The translations under genes and the position numbers were made by a program. A DNA stretch of 64,000 bases, taken from assembly GCF_000177195.2 (NCBI RefSeq), contig NC_015953.1:4836001-4900000 (forward strand), written 5' to 3'. Source of the DNA: Streptomyces sp. SirexAA-E (GTDB lineage Bacteria > Actinomycetota > Actinomycetes > Streptomycetales > Streptomycetaceae). The notes under the pieces were generated by a model. The model was not told where the DNA came from, did not search any database, and saw nothing but the letters and a program-made list of their open reading frames with translations. How positions within the stretch are numbered: position 1 is the stretch's first letter; the number at the start of each line of letters is the position of its first letter. Positions 51,318 through 59,531 of the stretch are shown one piece after another.

Positions 51318-51383
51318 TTCTGAATCAGGCCGGCGCCTTCAGGGCCGCGGAACCCCACTCGGGATCCGCGGCCCTTTTGTTTT
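51312..51383 (+). promoter_or_regulatory. transcription attenuator in the wblC leader
   Basis: Two hairpins are visible. The first is GCCTGATT-CTG-AATCAGGC (51312-51330), which contains the uORF stop. The second is an intrinsic terminator with a 10-bp stem (GGGCCGCGGA 51342-51351 with 51365-51374) followed by TTTTGTTTT (51375-51383). An alternative pairing exists between GGGCCTGAA (51288-51296, inside the uORF end) and TTCAGGGCC (51338-51346), 8 of 9 bases, which would block the terminator. True U-run terminators are rare in this GC-rich window. Confidence 0.72.
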
Positions 51384-51488
51384 GTCCGAACGGACGAGAC
51401 GAGACGAAGGAGCCTCGGGACAGCAGGACCTGGTACCAGCCGCCAACCGGCCAACAGGCCGGCACGACCAGACGAGGACAACAACACC

Positions 51489-51857
51489 GTGCCCATCGAG
51501 ACGCACGCCCCGTCCGTACCGCCTTCCGACACGATCTCCCCGCCCGGCCTCACGGAGGACTCCACCTTGCTCCCCCTCACCGCGCTCACCGCGCTCGACG
51601 ACGCCATCGAGAACCTCGGCGTGCCCGTACCCTGCCGTGCCTACGACCCGGAGGTCTTCTTCGCCGAGTCGCCGGCCGACGTCGAGTACGCCAAGTCGCT
51701 CTGCCGGACCTGCCCGCTCGTCGAAGCCTGCCTCGCGGGCGCCAAGGAGCGGCGTGAGCCGTGGGGCGTCTGGGGTGGCGAGCTCTTCGTCCAGGGCGTC
51801 GTCGTCGCTCGCAAGCGGCCGCGTGGCCGTCCTCGCAAGAACCCGGTCGCAGCGTGA
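51489..51857 (+). CDS. wblC: WblC/WhiB7 antibiotic-resistance transcription factor
   Basis: This 122-residue WhiB-like protein has four Cys ligands of the [4Fe-4S] cluster (PVPCRAYDP, then SLCRTCPLVEAC), the turn motif GVWGGE and the AT-hook RPRGRPRKN near the C-terminus that is specific to WhiB7/WblC. It binds the primary sigma factor and activates intrinsic resistance genes after ribosome-targeting antibiotics. GTG 51489 follows a GAGGA at moderate distance. Its long leader with uORF and terminator lies directly upstream. Position next to uvrD2 is conserved in actinobacteria. Confidence 0.95.
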   Translation: MPIETHAPSVPPSDTISPPGLTEDSTLLPLTALTALDDAIENLGVPVPCRAYDPEVFFAESPADVEYAKSLCRTCPLVEACLAGAKERREPWGVWGGELFVQGVVVARKRPRGRPRKNPVAA

Positions 51858-51892
51858 TCACCGGCCTGGACGTCATGCCCCCCACAGCTGTC

Positions 51893-51928
51893 AAGCGCCT
51901 CGGAACGATGAAGCGCCTCGGAACGATC
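51893..51928 (+). repeat. 18-bp tandem repeat x2
   Basis: AAGCGCCTCGGAACGAT occurs at 51893-51909 and again at 51911-51927, an 18-bp period, between wblC and the next small gene. No function is evident. Confidence 0.75.
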
Positions 51929-51967
51929 GACCGTCCCCAGACTCATGACCCCCGAAATCGAGCACCC

Positions 51968-52231
51968 ATGACCACGCCCACGAGGGAGCCCGTCGGCTCC
52001 GCGACCCCGGACGTCACCATCATCGGCGCGAACGACTCGCGTCAGAACAGGACCCGCGAAATGCAACTCATCCCAGAAGCCCTGGCCCGTGCGCATATGC
52101 ACGACCGCCTGAGGGAAGCCGAGGCGGACCGCCAGGCCGTGCGCCTGGTGGCGGCCCGGCGGATGCAGCGCCGGGCGGAGCGCGCTTCGATGCGTGCCCG
52201 TCGTGCGCTCGCCATGGCGGTCATGCACTGA
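51968..52231 (+). CDS. small basic helical protein (87 aa or shorter)
   Basis: The C-terminal 55 residues are a strongly basic helix (LREAEADRQAVRLVAARRMQ, then RRAERASMRARRAL) and the N-terminus is polar. ATG 51968 gives 87 residues; an internal ATG at 52061 before QLIPEALARAHMH would give 56 and may be the true start. No domain recognised. It follows wblC in the same direction. Confidence 0.5.
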   Translation: MTTPTREPVGSATPDVTIIGANDSRQNRTREMQLIPEALARAHMHDRLREAEADRQAVRLVAARRMQRRAERASMRARRALAMAVMH

Positions 52232-52234
52232 GGC

Positions 52235-52281
52235 ACCACCGGCACCCGAACCACCACCGGCACCCGAACCACCGCCGGCAC
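52235..52281 (+). repeat. 18-bp tandem repeat, about 2.6 copies
   Basis: ACCACCGGCACCCGAACC is repeated at 52235 and 52253 and begun again at 52271, just after the stop of the small basic gene. It is non-coding on the plus strand and probably a slippage repeat. Confidence 0.75.
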
Positions 52282-52329
52282 ATGTAGCACCGTCCGCGGG
52301 GCGACCGCTCCGTCCCGCGGGCCACCCAC

Positions 52330-52367
52330 CCCTGCGGGGCCGGTCCGACGGACCCGGCCCCGCAGGG
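52330..52367 (+). terminator. terminator hairpin
   Basis: An 18-bp GC-rich stem with one bulged base (CCCTGCGGGGCCGG on the left) lies about 100 bp after the small basic gene and ends 57 bp before the next start. Confidence 0.7.
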
Positions 52368-52424
52368 CGTTGTGCGGTGTAATCGGCCGTGCCCCGCGGG
52401 GACGCCAGGGCTATCGTCACCAGG

Positions 52425-52712
52425 GTGGACGAGCAGACGCGGAACCCCACCGGCTCGGACGTCGGCGATGCGCACGGCGACGCGGACAGCGACGTCCTGG
52501 ACAGCGGCGTCCTGGGCAGTGCCGTCTCGGACAGTGGCGCGAACGACGAGCGCCCGTTGTGCGTCCATTGCGGCAGGGCGGCCGACAACGACACCGCGCC
52601 CGCGACCTGGGTATGCTCCGTCGAGGGCGGCAGACGTCAGTACCTCTGCGAGGGCTGCGCCCGCGCCCACATCAGGGCGATCGAAGGCCGGCTCGACTCC
52701 GACCGGTGGTGA
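52425..52712 (+). CDS. small zinc-finger-like protein (95 aa)
   Basis: The N-terminal half is acidic with short Asp/Ser/Gly repeats (DSDVLDSGVLGSAVSDSG). The C-terminal half has two CxxC knuckles, LCVHCGRA and LCEGCARAHI, suited to one zinc ion. Function unknown. GTG 52425 is chosen over GTG 52389 because TATCGT ends 7 bases before it, the leaderless spacing seen at other genes here. It is convergent with the ABC1 kinase gene. Confidence 0.65.
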   Translation: MDEQTRNPTGSDVGDAHGDADSDVLDSGVLGSAVSDSGANDERPLCVHCGRAADNDTAPATWVCSVEGGRRQYLCEGCARAHIRAIEGRLDSDRW

Positions 52713-52797
52713 CGGCCCGCCTGCCCTGCCTGCCCCGACTCACGGGTTCGCAGGCCCGGGCACATGTCCGACGCCGGGAGTACGGCGTCCCGTGAGG

Positions 52798-54219
52798 TCA
52801 GGCCTCGACCACCGCGCCCTCCTCGTGCACCGCGCCCTCCGCCGGTTCGGACGCGTCGTCGAGAACGAAGCCCGGAAGCCAGGACTCCAGTTCGTCCCGA
52901 AGGCGCACGGTCGCGCCCAGCTGGCACAGCACACCGATCGTGCTCAGCGTGACGCGGTGTATCAGCAGATAGGAGGGAGGGAGGTTCAGCTGCTTGCCCA
53001 ACTGGTGGGCGGGTGAGCGGGGATCTGCGATCCGGGCGGCCTGGGTCCGCAGCCAGGACCGGGTGAACGTGAACTCCTCCACCTGTGCGGGCTCGATGAT
53101 CGGAAGCAGATAGTCGAGCACGGCATCCGGGGGGAGATCGATCGAGTCCTTGACGAAGCCTTCCTCCCGGAGCATGTCGTAGACCGCTTCCGCATCGCCG
53201 TCCAGCGTCATCCTGAGAGCGTCACCGATGGTGCCGGGCAGCCCGTCGGGCAGCCGGTCCACGGTGCCGAAGTCAAGGACGCCCAGCCGCCATCGAGAGG
53301 CCTCCCCGTCGACGGCTTCCCCGACCTCCCCGGTGGACTCGTCCGGGGGAAGCAGCCGGAAGTTGCCCGGGTGCGGGTCGGCGTGGAGCAGGCCGGTGCG
53401 CGCCGGACCCGAGAAGAGGAAACGCGCGAGCAGCTGGCCCGCCCGGTCCCGTTGCTCTGGTGTGCCGTCGGCGATCACCTCCGACAGGGGCGTTCCGCCG
53501 ATCCACTCCGTCACCAGCACCTGCTCGGACTGGTGCACCACCCCGGGGATCACCACATCGGGGTCGTCCGCGAACTCCGCCGCGTGCTCCTGCTGCGCCT
53601 GTGCCTCCAGCGCGTAGTCCAGCTCCTCGGAGACCCGGTCGCGCAGCTCCGTGATGAGCGGCTTGATGTCCATCCCGGGGACGAGCGGGCCGAACAGGCG
53701 GGCGAAGCGACCGAGTTGGGTGAGGTCGGAAAGCAGTGCCTCACCCGCCCCCGGGTACTGCACCTTCACGGCGACATCGCGTCCGTCGTGCCACACCGCG
53801 CGGTGGACCTGGCCGATCGACGCGGCGGCGGCCGGCTGGTCCTCGAAGGTGAGGAAGAGCTCCTGCCAGTGCTCCCCGAGCCGCTCCGCCAGCACGGCGT
53901 GCACGGTGCGGGTGGGCATGGGGGGCGCGGCTTCCTGCAGCTTGGTCAGCGCCGCCCGGTAGGGGCCGGCGACATCCTCGGGGAGAGCGGACTCGAAGAC
54001 GGACAGAGCTTGCCCGAGCTTCATCGCGCCTCCTTTCAACTCACCGAGAACCTTGAAGAGTTGCTCTGCGGTGCGCTGCTGGACCTCACGGGCCACGATC
54101 TCCGCGGACCGCCCGCCGATCCGCTTGCCCAGGCCCCAGGTGGCCCGGCCGGCGAACCCGATCGGCAGCGCGGCCAGCTTCGCGGTGCGGGTGACCGCCT
54201 TGCGGGGAAGATCAGACAT
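52798..54219 (-). CDS. ABC1/UbiB-family atypical kinase
   Basis: This 473-residue ABC1 protein has the family's KxGQ motif (GGAMKLGQALSVF), the Ala-rich nucleotide loop AAAASIGQVHRA, the catalytic Lys in VAVKVQYPG, HADPHPGNFRL and the metal-binding DFGTVDRL. UbiB/ADCK proteins are ATPases linked to quinone or lipid metabolism. Streptomyces use menaquinone, so the role is uncertain. ATG 54219 is preceded by GGAGGGG. The order wblC-ABC1 is as in mycobacteria (Rv3197A-Rv3197). Confidence 0.9.
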   Translation of the reverse strand: MSDLPRKAVTRTAKLAALPIGFAGRATWGLGKRIGGRSAEIVAREVQQRTAEQLFKVLGELKGGAMKLGQALSVFESALPEDVAGPYRAALTKLQEAAPPMPTRTVHAVLAERLGEHWQELFLTFEDQPAAAASIGQVHRAVWHDGRDVAVKVQYPGAGEALLSDLTQLGRFARLFGPLVPGMDIKPLITELRDRVSEELDYALEAQAQQEHAAEFADDPDVVIPGVVHQSEQVLVTEWIGGTPLSEVIADGTPEQRDRAGQLLARFLFSGPARTGLLHADPHPGNFRLLPPDESTGEVGEAVDGEASRWRLGVLDFGTVDRLPDGLPGTIGDALRMTLDGDAEAVYDMLREEGFVKDSIDLPPDAVLDYLLPIIEPAQVEEFTFTRSWLRTQAARIADPRSPAHQLGKQLNLPPSYLLIHRVTLSTIGVLCQLGATVRLRDELESWLPGFVLDDASEPAEGAVHEEGAVVEA

Positions 54220-54284
54220 GTGCCCCTCCAGTTCACAGACTGCCGTGCCGCGTGAGCATGTCGGCCCTGCTCCACCGGCAGCGG

Positions 54285-55430
54285 TCACCCCGCCATTGTG
54301 TCCTGAGCCGCCCCTGTCGCGGAGGTGAGCTCCCCCTCAGTCTGCCCGGCGGCACCACAGGAGCAGCCGGCGTGCGGATCGAGCCGGTCCGAGCGCCAGT
54401 CCAGCAGCGGCAGGGCGGCCTCCCACCGGGCGCCCGTACTGGCGGGCAACTCGCCGTCGAGGAACGACAGCGCGTGGGCCGCCGCCAGCCCGGCCACGGC
54501 CGTCGCCAGCCCCAGGTCGCAGGCGGGCACCGTGGTCCGCCGCCCCGACCTCCACTGGGCGAGCATGCGGGGCCATTGCGGGTCCCGCTCGGTCCGGTGA
54601 AGCGCCAGGCACCCCGCGCATCCGGTGCCCCCGGGCAGCACCAGCGGGCCGACCACCCCGGTGGCCTCGATCACCCCCGCGTAGAGATGCGGTGTGCCCG
54701 AGGCGATCCAGGACGCCGCCGTGTCCGGGTCGGGGGCGTACACGGAGAGGCCGTCCCGGGGTGCCACCACAACGAGGGACAGCGCCGGTCCGCCTCCCAC
54801 GGCGCCCCTGTCCTGCTCGGGCGCCCGGGGCGCGCCGCCGACGGCGGACCGGCGGACCAACTGGCGGGCCGCCGTGTCCCTCCGCTCCCCGACCGCCGCG
54901 GCCGGAAGGCCGCCGGGGGCCACGTCCCACGGCTCGGCGCGGCCACCGTCGAGCACATCGACCCTGCCGACACCCGAGGCGGAGAGCACGGCCGCGATCG
55001 TGGCCCCCACGCGGCCGGCTCCCCTCACCTGGACCCGCATCCCCTGCCGGGCCGCCAGCCTGCGCAGCCCGCTCCCCGGCGCCGGGTGGACGACCGACAG
55101 GGACGCCGCGTCGGGACGCTGCCGGTCCAGGGTCTCGGCCCGCTGACGTAACGCGTCGGCCTCCGGGCCACCCGCCTTGGGGTCGTCGAGCAGCCCGGCC
55201 GCCGTCAGCCGGGCCACCAGCACGTCCACGTGGCGGTCGGACAGGTCCAGTGCTCTGGCCTCTTCCCGCAGCATGGAAAGCCCCCGTGTCCCGTCGAGCA
55301 GTTCGAGAAAGCTTCCCGTGGCGATATCCATCGGCCCCAGCATCACCGCGTGTGCGGGAGTCACTCCGAATTGCACGGTGTTCCTTCCACGCCAGGCCCT
55401 GCGCAGTGCGGGCTTCAACATCGGATGCAT
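54285..55430 (-). CDS. ThiF-like adenylyltransferase-fold protein with two cysteine knuckles
   Basis: This 381-residue protein begins with a winged-helix-like N-terminal part (ALRRAWRGRNTVQFGVTPAH, about 1-110). A Rossmann ThiF/E1-like domain follows (VRGAGRVGATIAAVLSASG, VDVLDGG) with a GCAGC knuckle near residue 285 and a C-terminal GCSCG. The Arg of the usual NLxRQ segment is not evident (WDVAPGG), so adenylation may be lost. The layout resembles the leader-binding plus E1-like half of RiPP cyclodehydratases, but no peptide or YcaO gene is adjacent. ATG 55430 follows GGGGAGAAG. The mycobacterial counterpart also neighbours whiB7. Confidence 0.75.
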   Translation of the reverse strand: MHPMLKPALRRAWRGRNTVQFGVTPAHAVMLGPMDIATGSFLELLDGTRGLSMLREEARALDLSDRHVDVLVARLTAAGLLDDPKAGGPEADALRQRAETLDRQRPDAASLSVVHPAPGSGLRRLAARQGMRVQVRGAGRVGATIAAVLSASGVGRVDVLDGGRAEPWDVAPGGLPAAAVGERRDTAARQLVRRSAVGGAPRAPEQDRGAVGGGPALSLVVVAPRDGLSVYAPDPDTAASWIASGTPHLYAGVIEATGVVGPLVLPGGTGCAGCLALHRTERDPQWPRMLAQWRSGRRTTVPACDLGLATAVAGLAAAHALSFLDGELPASTGARWEAALPLLDWRSDRLDPHAGCSCGAAGQTEGELTSATGAAQDTMAG

Positions 55431-55609
55431 GACTTCTCCCCGGTCGGACTTCAGATCCGTTGTCAGAATGCAATGTGGGGGAGATACGTGCCGAAAGTTA
55501 TCCACAGGGCGCGGTATTAGTCGTTCAAATGGTGCGCGCCATGAAGACGATCATCTCGAACCGGAGGTGGGACGGGACTTCCCGTGCTCGCAGAGGGTAA
55601 CGTCGTGGC

Positions 55610-56233
55610 GTGTCCGCCGACTCCACGTTCGGCCCCGCCGGGGAGACCCCCGCGCGCAGTGCCGGAAGCCCACAGCACAGCGCGGCAGCCCGCCGGCCTC
55701 CCGCGTCGGTGACGAGCGCGGTGGAGGTCCGCCGGAGCTCCCGGCGCAGCCGCACGGTTTCCGCCTACCGCGAGGGTGACCGCACCATCGTGCTCATTCC
55801 CGCCCGGATGTCCGAGGCCGAGGAGCGGCGGTGGATCGGGGTGATGCTCGACAAGCTCGCCGCCCAGGAGAGCAAGAAGGTGATCGGGGACAGCGAGTTG
55901 TCGGAACGGGCCGAGCGGCTGTCCGGCCAGTACTTCGGCGGCAGGGCCCGGCCCGCCTCGGTGCGCTGGGTCACCAACCAGAACACCCGCTGGGGGTCCT
56001 GCACCCCGGCCGAGGGCAGCATCCGTCTCTCCCACCGTCTGCAGGGCATGCCGGAGTACGTCGTCGACTACGTCCTCCTCCACGAACTGGCCCATCTCCT
56101 GGTGCCCGGCCACGGCCCGCGGTTCTGGCGCCTGCTGGAGGCGTACCCCCGTACCGAGCGGGCCCGCGGCTACCTCGAAGGAGTCGTGGCGGCCGAGCGG
56201 CTGCCCCACCTGCCCGCCGCGCGGGAGGCGTGA
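55610..56233 (+). CDS. YgjP/WLM-type zinc metallopeptidase (DUF45)
   Basis: This 207-residue protein has a basic disordered N-terminus (1-50) and a DUF45 domain with NTRWGSCTP, the HExxH motif in VLLHELAHLLVPGHGPRFW and a C-terminal helix. DUF45/YgjP proteins are SprT-like metallopeptidases; DNA-protein crosslink repair is one suggested role in the clan. GTG 55610 follows TAACGT by 6 bases without a ribosome site (leaderless). It lies upstream of the TerD-AIM24 genes and may belong to the same functional block. Confidence 0.85.
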   Translation: MSADSTFGPAGETPARSAGSPQHSAAARRPPASVTSAVEVRRSSRRSRTVSAYREGDRTIVLIPARMSEAEERRWIGVMLDKLAAQESKKVIGDSELSERAERLSGQYFGGRARPASVRWVTNQNTRWGSCTPAEGSIRLSHRLQGMPEYVVDYVLLHELAHLLVPGHGPRFWRLLEAYPRTERARGYLEGVVAAERLPHLPAAREA

Positions 56234-56340
56234 CATTCGGCGGTTCTGTACCGGGTCTGTACCGGCTTGGCTCGATGGAGCGGTTTGCGGCTAGCCTGAC
56301 GCGACGTATTCACCTTCGGGATGGGGGACGGTCGTTACGC

Positions 56341-57996
56341 ATGGCCAGGGAATTCCAACGGGGCCACAAGGCCAAGATCAGTGATCTGACAGCAGGGACG
56401 GATCTGTACGTAGGTGTGCGGATCGCGGCCCCAGGCCTGGCGTTCGACATCAGCTGCTTCGGTCTCGACGCCGATGAGCAGCTCTCGGACGACCGGTATT
56501 TCATCTTCTTCAATCAACCGAAGTCGCCGGAGGAGTCCATTCAGCTCCTTGGCGCCCAGGCCGGTGACACCGAGTCCTTCCGCGTCACCCTCGACCGTAT
56601 TCCGGCGAACATCCACAAGCTTTCCTTCACCGCCACGATCGACGGCGCGGGGCAGATGTCGCAGATCGGGCCCGGCTACATACGGGTCGTCGCGGGCGGC
56701 GAGGAAGTGGTGAGATACGCCTTCGACGGGACCGAGTTCACCACCGAACGCGCGGTCATGCTCGGCGACTTCTACCTCAAGGACGTCTGGCGGTTCGCCG
56801 CGGTCGGCCAGGGGTTCGACGGCGGGCTGGACGCACTGCTGAGGAACTTCGGCGGCGAGGTCGCCGAAGAGGAACCGCCCGCTCCGGCGCAGGGGGCCGC
56901 TCCGGGCTTCGCCCCGCCGGCCGAGACCTCCGCGCCCCCGGCCTTCGGTGTTCCGGCCGCACCCCAGGCCCCGCAGCCCGCACCGGCCTTCGGTGCCCCG
57001 CCCGCCCCGCCGGCTCCCGCCCCGCAGCACCAGCCCGTACACGCGGCACCGACCATAGTGGCGCCGCTCGCGCCCCGGCCCCCGCACGCACCGACCGCAC
57101 CTCAGCCCCCTCAGGCGCCGATGCCGCCTCAGGCGCCGATGCCGCCTCAGGCACCCATGGCGCCCCAGGCCACAGGCCCCTACGGACAGCCGCCCCAGCC
57201 GCCGCAGTTCGGCCAGGTCCCCGGTCACATCCCGGGGCAGGGCGTCCCGCCACCCGCTCCGCCGTTCGGACAGCACCCGCCCGCCCCGTTCGGCCAGCAG
57301 CCTCCCGTACCGCAGGGCGGTGCGCCGCAGACCGGTGGAGGCCTCCAGGCCGCGCTCCAGCCCTACAAGGAGGCGGCCACCGGGCAGCGTTGGACGTCGC
57401 AGAACCAGCAGCTCATGCGGGCCGACCTGACCCTGGGCGACATGCCCGTCCTGGCACGCCAGGGCAGCATGGTGATGTACCAGGGCAAGGTCGACTTCGG
57501 CTACAAGGGTGCGGGCTTCGCCGGCCGCGTGGTCGGGAACGCGACGGGCCAGGAGATGCAGCTCATGCGCTGCACCGGCCGCGGCCAGGTCTTCTTCGCC
57601 GAGGACGGATCACATCTGCACCCGATCGAGCTGCAGGGCGACGGCATCTGCGTCTCCGCGGAGAACGTCCTCGCCTTCGACGAGTCGCTGCAGTACGAGG
57701 TCCGCAGGATCGAAGGGCACGGGATCCCCGGCGGCGCCCTGTTCACCATGCAGTTCCAAGGCACCGGCACCGTCGTCGTCAAGACGCACGGGGTCCCGGT
57801 GGTCCTGCCGGTCACCCCCACCACCTTCGCCGACTGCAACGCCGTCGTGGCGTGGTCGTCCGCCTCCCAGGTGATTGTCTCCAGCCAGGTCCGGCTCCGC
57901 CGCAACGCCTATCCCGGGCACAGCGGAGAGACCGTGAACCTCCAGTTCCGGGGCGCCCCCGGGAACTTCATCGTCGTCCAGCCCTACGAGGTCTGA
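56341..57996 (+). CDS. TerD domain fused to an AIM24 domain
   Basis: This 551-residue protein has an N-terminal TerD domain (about 1-180: DLTAGTDLYVGVRI, FDISCFGLDADEQLSDDRYF, VTLDRIPANIHKLSFTATID) with the acidic residues of a calcium-binding site. A Pro/Ala/Gln-rich linker (about 185-340) contains MPPQAP repeats. The C-terminal AIM24 domain (about 355-551) includes ARQGSMVMYQGKVDFG and FIVVQPYEV. TerD proteins form membrane-associated Ca2+-dependent assemblies in tellurite/stress response. AIM24 (DUF124) is a beta-helical domain of unknown role. ATG 56341 has GGGGGAC about 12 bases upstream. Two further AIM24 genes follow at 11 and 17 bp, so this is an operon. Confidence 0.88.
   Translation: MAREFQRGHKAKISDLTAGTDLYVGVRIAAPGLAFDISCFGLDADEQLSDDRYFIFFNQPKSPEESIQLLGAQAGDTESFRVTLDRIPANIHKLSFTATIDGAGQMSQIGPGYIRVVAGGEEVVRYAFDGTEFTTERAVMLGDFYLKDVWRFAAVGQGFDGGLDALLRNFGGEVAEEEPPAPAQGAAPGFAPPAETSAPPAFGVPAAPQAPQPAPAFGAPPAPPAPAPQHQPVHAAPTIVAPLAPRPPHAPTAPQPPQAPMPPQAPMPPQAPMAPQATGPYGQPPQPPQFGQVPGHIPGQGVPPPAPPFGQHPPAPFGQQPPVPQGGAPQTGGGLQAALQPYKEAATGQRWTSQNQQLMRADLTLGDMPVLARQGSMVMYQGKVDFGYKGAGFAGRVVGNATGQEMQLMRCTGRGQVFFAEDGSHLHPIELQGDGICVSAENVLAFDESLQYEVRRIEGHGIPGGALFTMQFQGTGTVVVKTHGVPVVLPVTPTTFADCNAVVAWSSASQVIVSSQVRLRRNAYPGHSGETVNLQFRGAPGNFIVVQPYEV
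57111..57164 (+). repeat. three 18-bp tandem units encoding QAPMPP
   Basis: Units at 57111-57128, 57129-57146 and 57147-57164 (TCAGGCGCCGATGCCGCC and variants) encode the QAPMPPQAPMPPQAPMAP part of the linker in the TerD-AIM24 protein. Confidence 0.8.
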
Positions 57997-58007
57997 GGGA
58001 GCCCGTC

Positions 58008-58691
58008 ATGAACCAGCACCAACTCGCGGGCTACGCCCCGACCCCCGTCACGGCCCGGATGGAGAACCACGGCCACACGATGCTCAAGGTCGCCATGGCC
58101 ACCGGCCAGGACCTCTACGCACGGACCGGTTCGATGGTGGCCTACGAGGGCTTCATCCAGTACGAGCCCAACCCGCCCGCCGTACGGCAGATCGCCTCGC
58201 AGTGGATCACCGGCGAGGGCGCGCCCCTCATGAAGTGCTCCGGTGACGGGCTCCTCTACCTCGCCGACTACGGCGCGGACGTCGTCGTCATCCACCTCGA
58301 CAACGAGGCGCTGTCGGTCAACGGAACCAATCTCCTGGCGTTCGACAGCCACCTCTCCTGGGGCGTCGAGCGGGTCAAGGGCCTGGCGAAGTTCGCCGGG
58401 CAGGGGCTGTGGAACGTCGCGGTCCAGGGCACCGGCTGGGTGGCCATCACCTCACGTGGCACCCCGGTCGTCGTCGACTGCGGCCGGGGCGAGGACGAGA
58501 CGTACGTCGACCCCGACGCGCTCGTCGCCTGGTCCCCGAACCTCAAGGTGAAGGGCAAGCGCAGCTTCAAGGCGGGCTCCCTGATCGGGCGGGGGAGCGG
58601 TGAGGCGTACCAGATGGCCTTCTCGGGCCAGGGCATCGTCGTCGTCCAGCCGAGCGAGGACAGTACCGACCGCCTGCGGATCCGGAACTGA
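58008..58691 (+). CDS. AIM24-family protein (second of three)
   Basis: This 227-residue protein consists of one AIM24 domain: YARTGSMVAYEGFIQYEP, LMKCSGDGLLYLADYGADV, a central ENxxLAF-type strand (GTNLLAFDSHLSWGVERVKG) and a terminal GQGIVVVQPSED. It is clearly paralogous to the C-terminal half of the preceding protein (shared R.GSMV.Y.G and VVQP). ATG 58008 has GAGGGAG upstream, 11 bp after the first gene's stop. Function unknown. Confidence 0.85.
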   Translation: MNQHQLAGYAPTPVTARMENHGHTMLKVAMATGQDLYARTGSMVAYEGFIQYEPNPPAVRQIASQWITGEGAPLMKCSGDGLLYLADYGADVVVIHLDNEALSVNGTNLLAFDSHLSWGVERVKGLAKFAGQGLWNVAVQGTGWVAITSRGTPVVVDCGRGEDETYVDPDALVAWSPNLKVKGKRSFKAGSLIGRGSGEAYQMAFSGQGIVVVQPSEDSTDRLRIRN

Positions 58692-58708
58692 GCGGGGGAG
58701 AACGCACC

Positions 58709-59464
58709 ATGCAGAGCCCACTTTTCAACCACACGGAACAGCAGTCGCAGGACCGCTACACGGTCCAGAACCCGCAGCTCCTGCGGGTCTCGCTGACCGG
58801 TCACGACGACGTCCTCGCCCGTAAGGGCGCCATGGTCGCCTACCAGGGGCTCATGGAGTTCGACGGTGAGTACCAGTCGCACGGGCAGCGCAACGCCCGG
58901 CGCCGCACCGGCGAGGGGCTGGACCTGATGCGCTGCTCGGGCCAGGGCACGGTCTTCCTGGCCAACCTCGCCCAGTACGTCCACGTGGTCGACGTCGACC
59001 ACGAGGGCATCACGGTCGACAGCGCCTATGTGCTCGCCCTGGACTCCTCGCTGCACACCGAGGTCATCGCGGTGGACAGCCAGTACGGGATCTCAGGCAC
59101 CGGGAAGTACCAGCTGAACATCTCCGGGAACGGCAAGGTCGCCCTGATGACCTCGGGCCGGCCGCTGATGATGCAGGTCACGCCGGACAAGTACGTCAGC
59201 GCCGACGCCGACGCGATCGTCGCCTGGTCGAGCGCGCTACGGGTGCAGATGCAGGCCCAGACCCACTCCTCGGGCGTCTTCCGGCGCCGTGGCGACACGG
59301 GTGAGGGCTGGGAACTGAGCTTCCTGGGCCAGGGCTTCGCCCTCGTCCAGCCGAGCGAGGTCCTGCCCCCGCAGAACGCTCAGATCGGACAGGGCGCGGC
59401 GGCTCAGTTCGGCATGGGCCCGCACGGCGCGCACGGCCAGAACCAGAACAACGCCTGGAACTGA
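58709..59464 (+). CDS. AIM24-family protein (third of three)
   Basis: This 251-residue AIM24 protein shares ARKGAMVAYQGLMEFDG, LMRCSGQGTVFLANLAQYVH, YVLALDSSLHTEV and FLGQGFALVQPSE with its two neighbours. A short Gln/Gly/Asn-rich tail (GPHGAHGQNQNNAWN) follows the domain. ATG 58709 has GGGGGAG upstream, 17 bp after the previous stop. A hairpin ends the operon. Confidence 0.85.
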   Translation: MQSPLFNHTEQQSQDRYTVQNPQLLRVSLTGHDDVLARKGAMVAYQGLMEFDGEYQSHGQRNARRRTGEGLDLMRCSGQGTVFLANLAQYVHVVDVDHEGITVDSAYVLALDSSLHTEVIAVDSQYGISGTGKYQLNISGNGKVALMTSGRPLMMQVTPDKYVSADADAIVAWSSALRVQMQAQTHSSGVFRRRGDTGEGWELSFLGQGFALVQPSEVLPPQNAQIGQGAAAQFGMGPHGAHGQNQNNAWN

Positions 59465-59493
59465 CGCGGCAGGGCCCACACACGAGGGAGGGG

Positions 59494-59516
59494 GGTGGTC
59501 CCGGGCGGGGACCACC
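59494..59516. terminator. terminator hairpin between the AIM24 operon and the Nudix gene
   Basis: A perfect 9-bp stem, GGTGGTCCC (59494-59502) with GGGACCACC (59508-59516), flanked by GGGAGG and CCTCC that can extend it. It lies between convergent stops at 59464 and 59532. Confidence 0.7.
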
Positions 59517-59531
59517 TCCTCGGGCACCGCC

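Noticed and set aside
51893..52281. CRISPR-like repeats after wblC
   Set aside because: The units are contiguous tandem repeats without spacers and no cas genes occur in the window.
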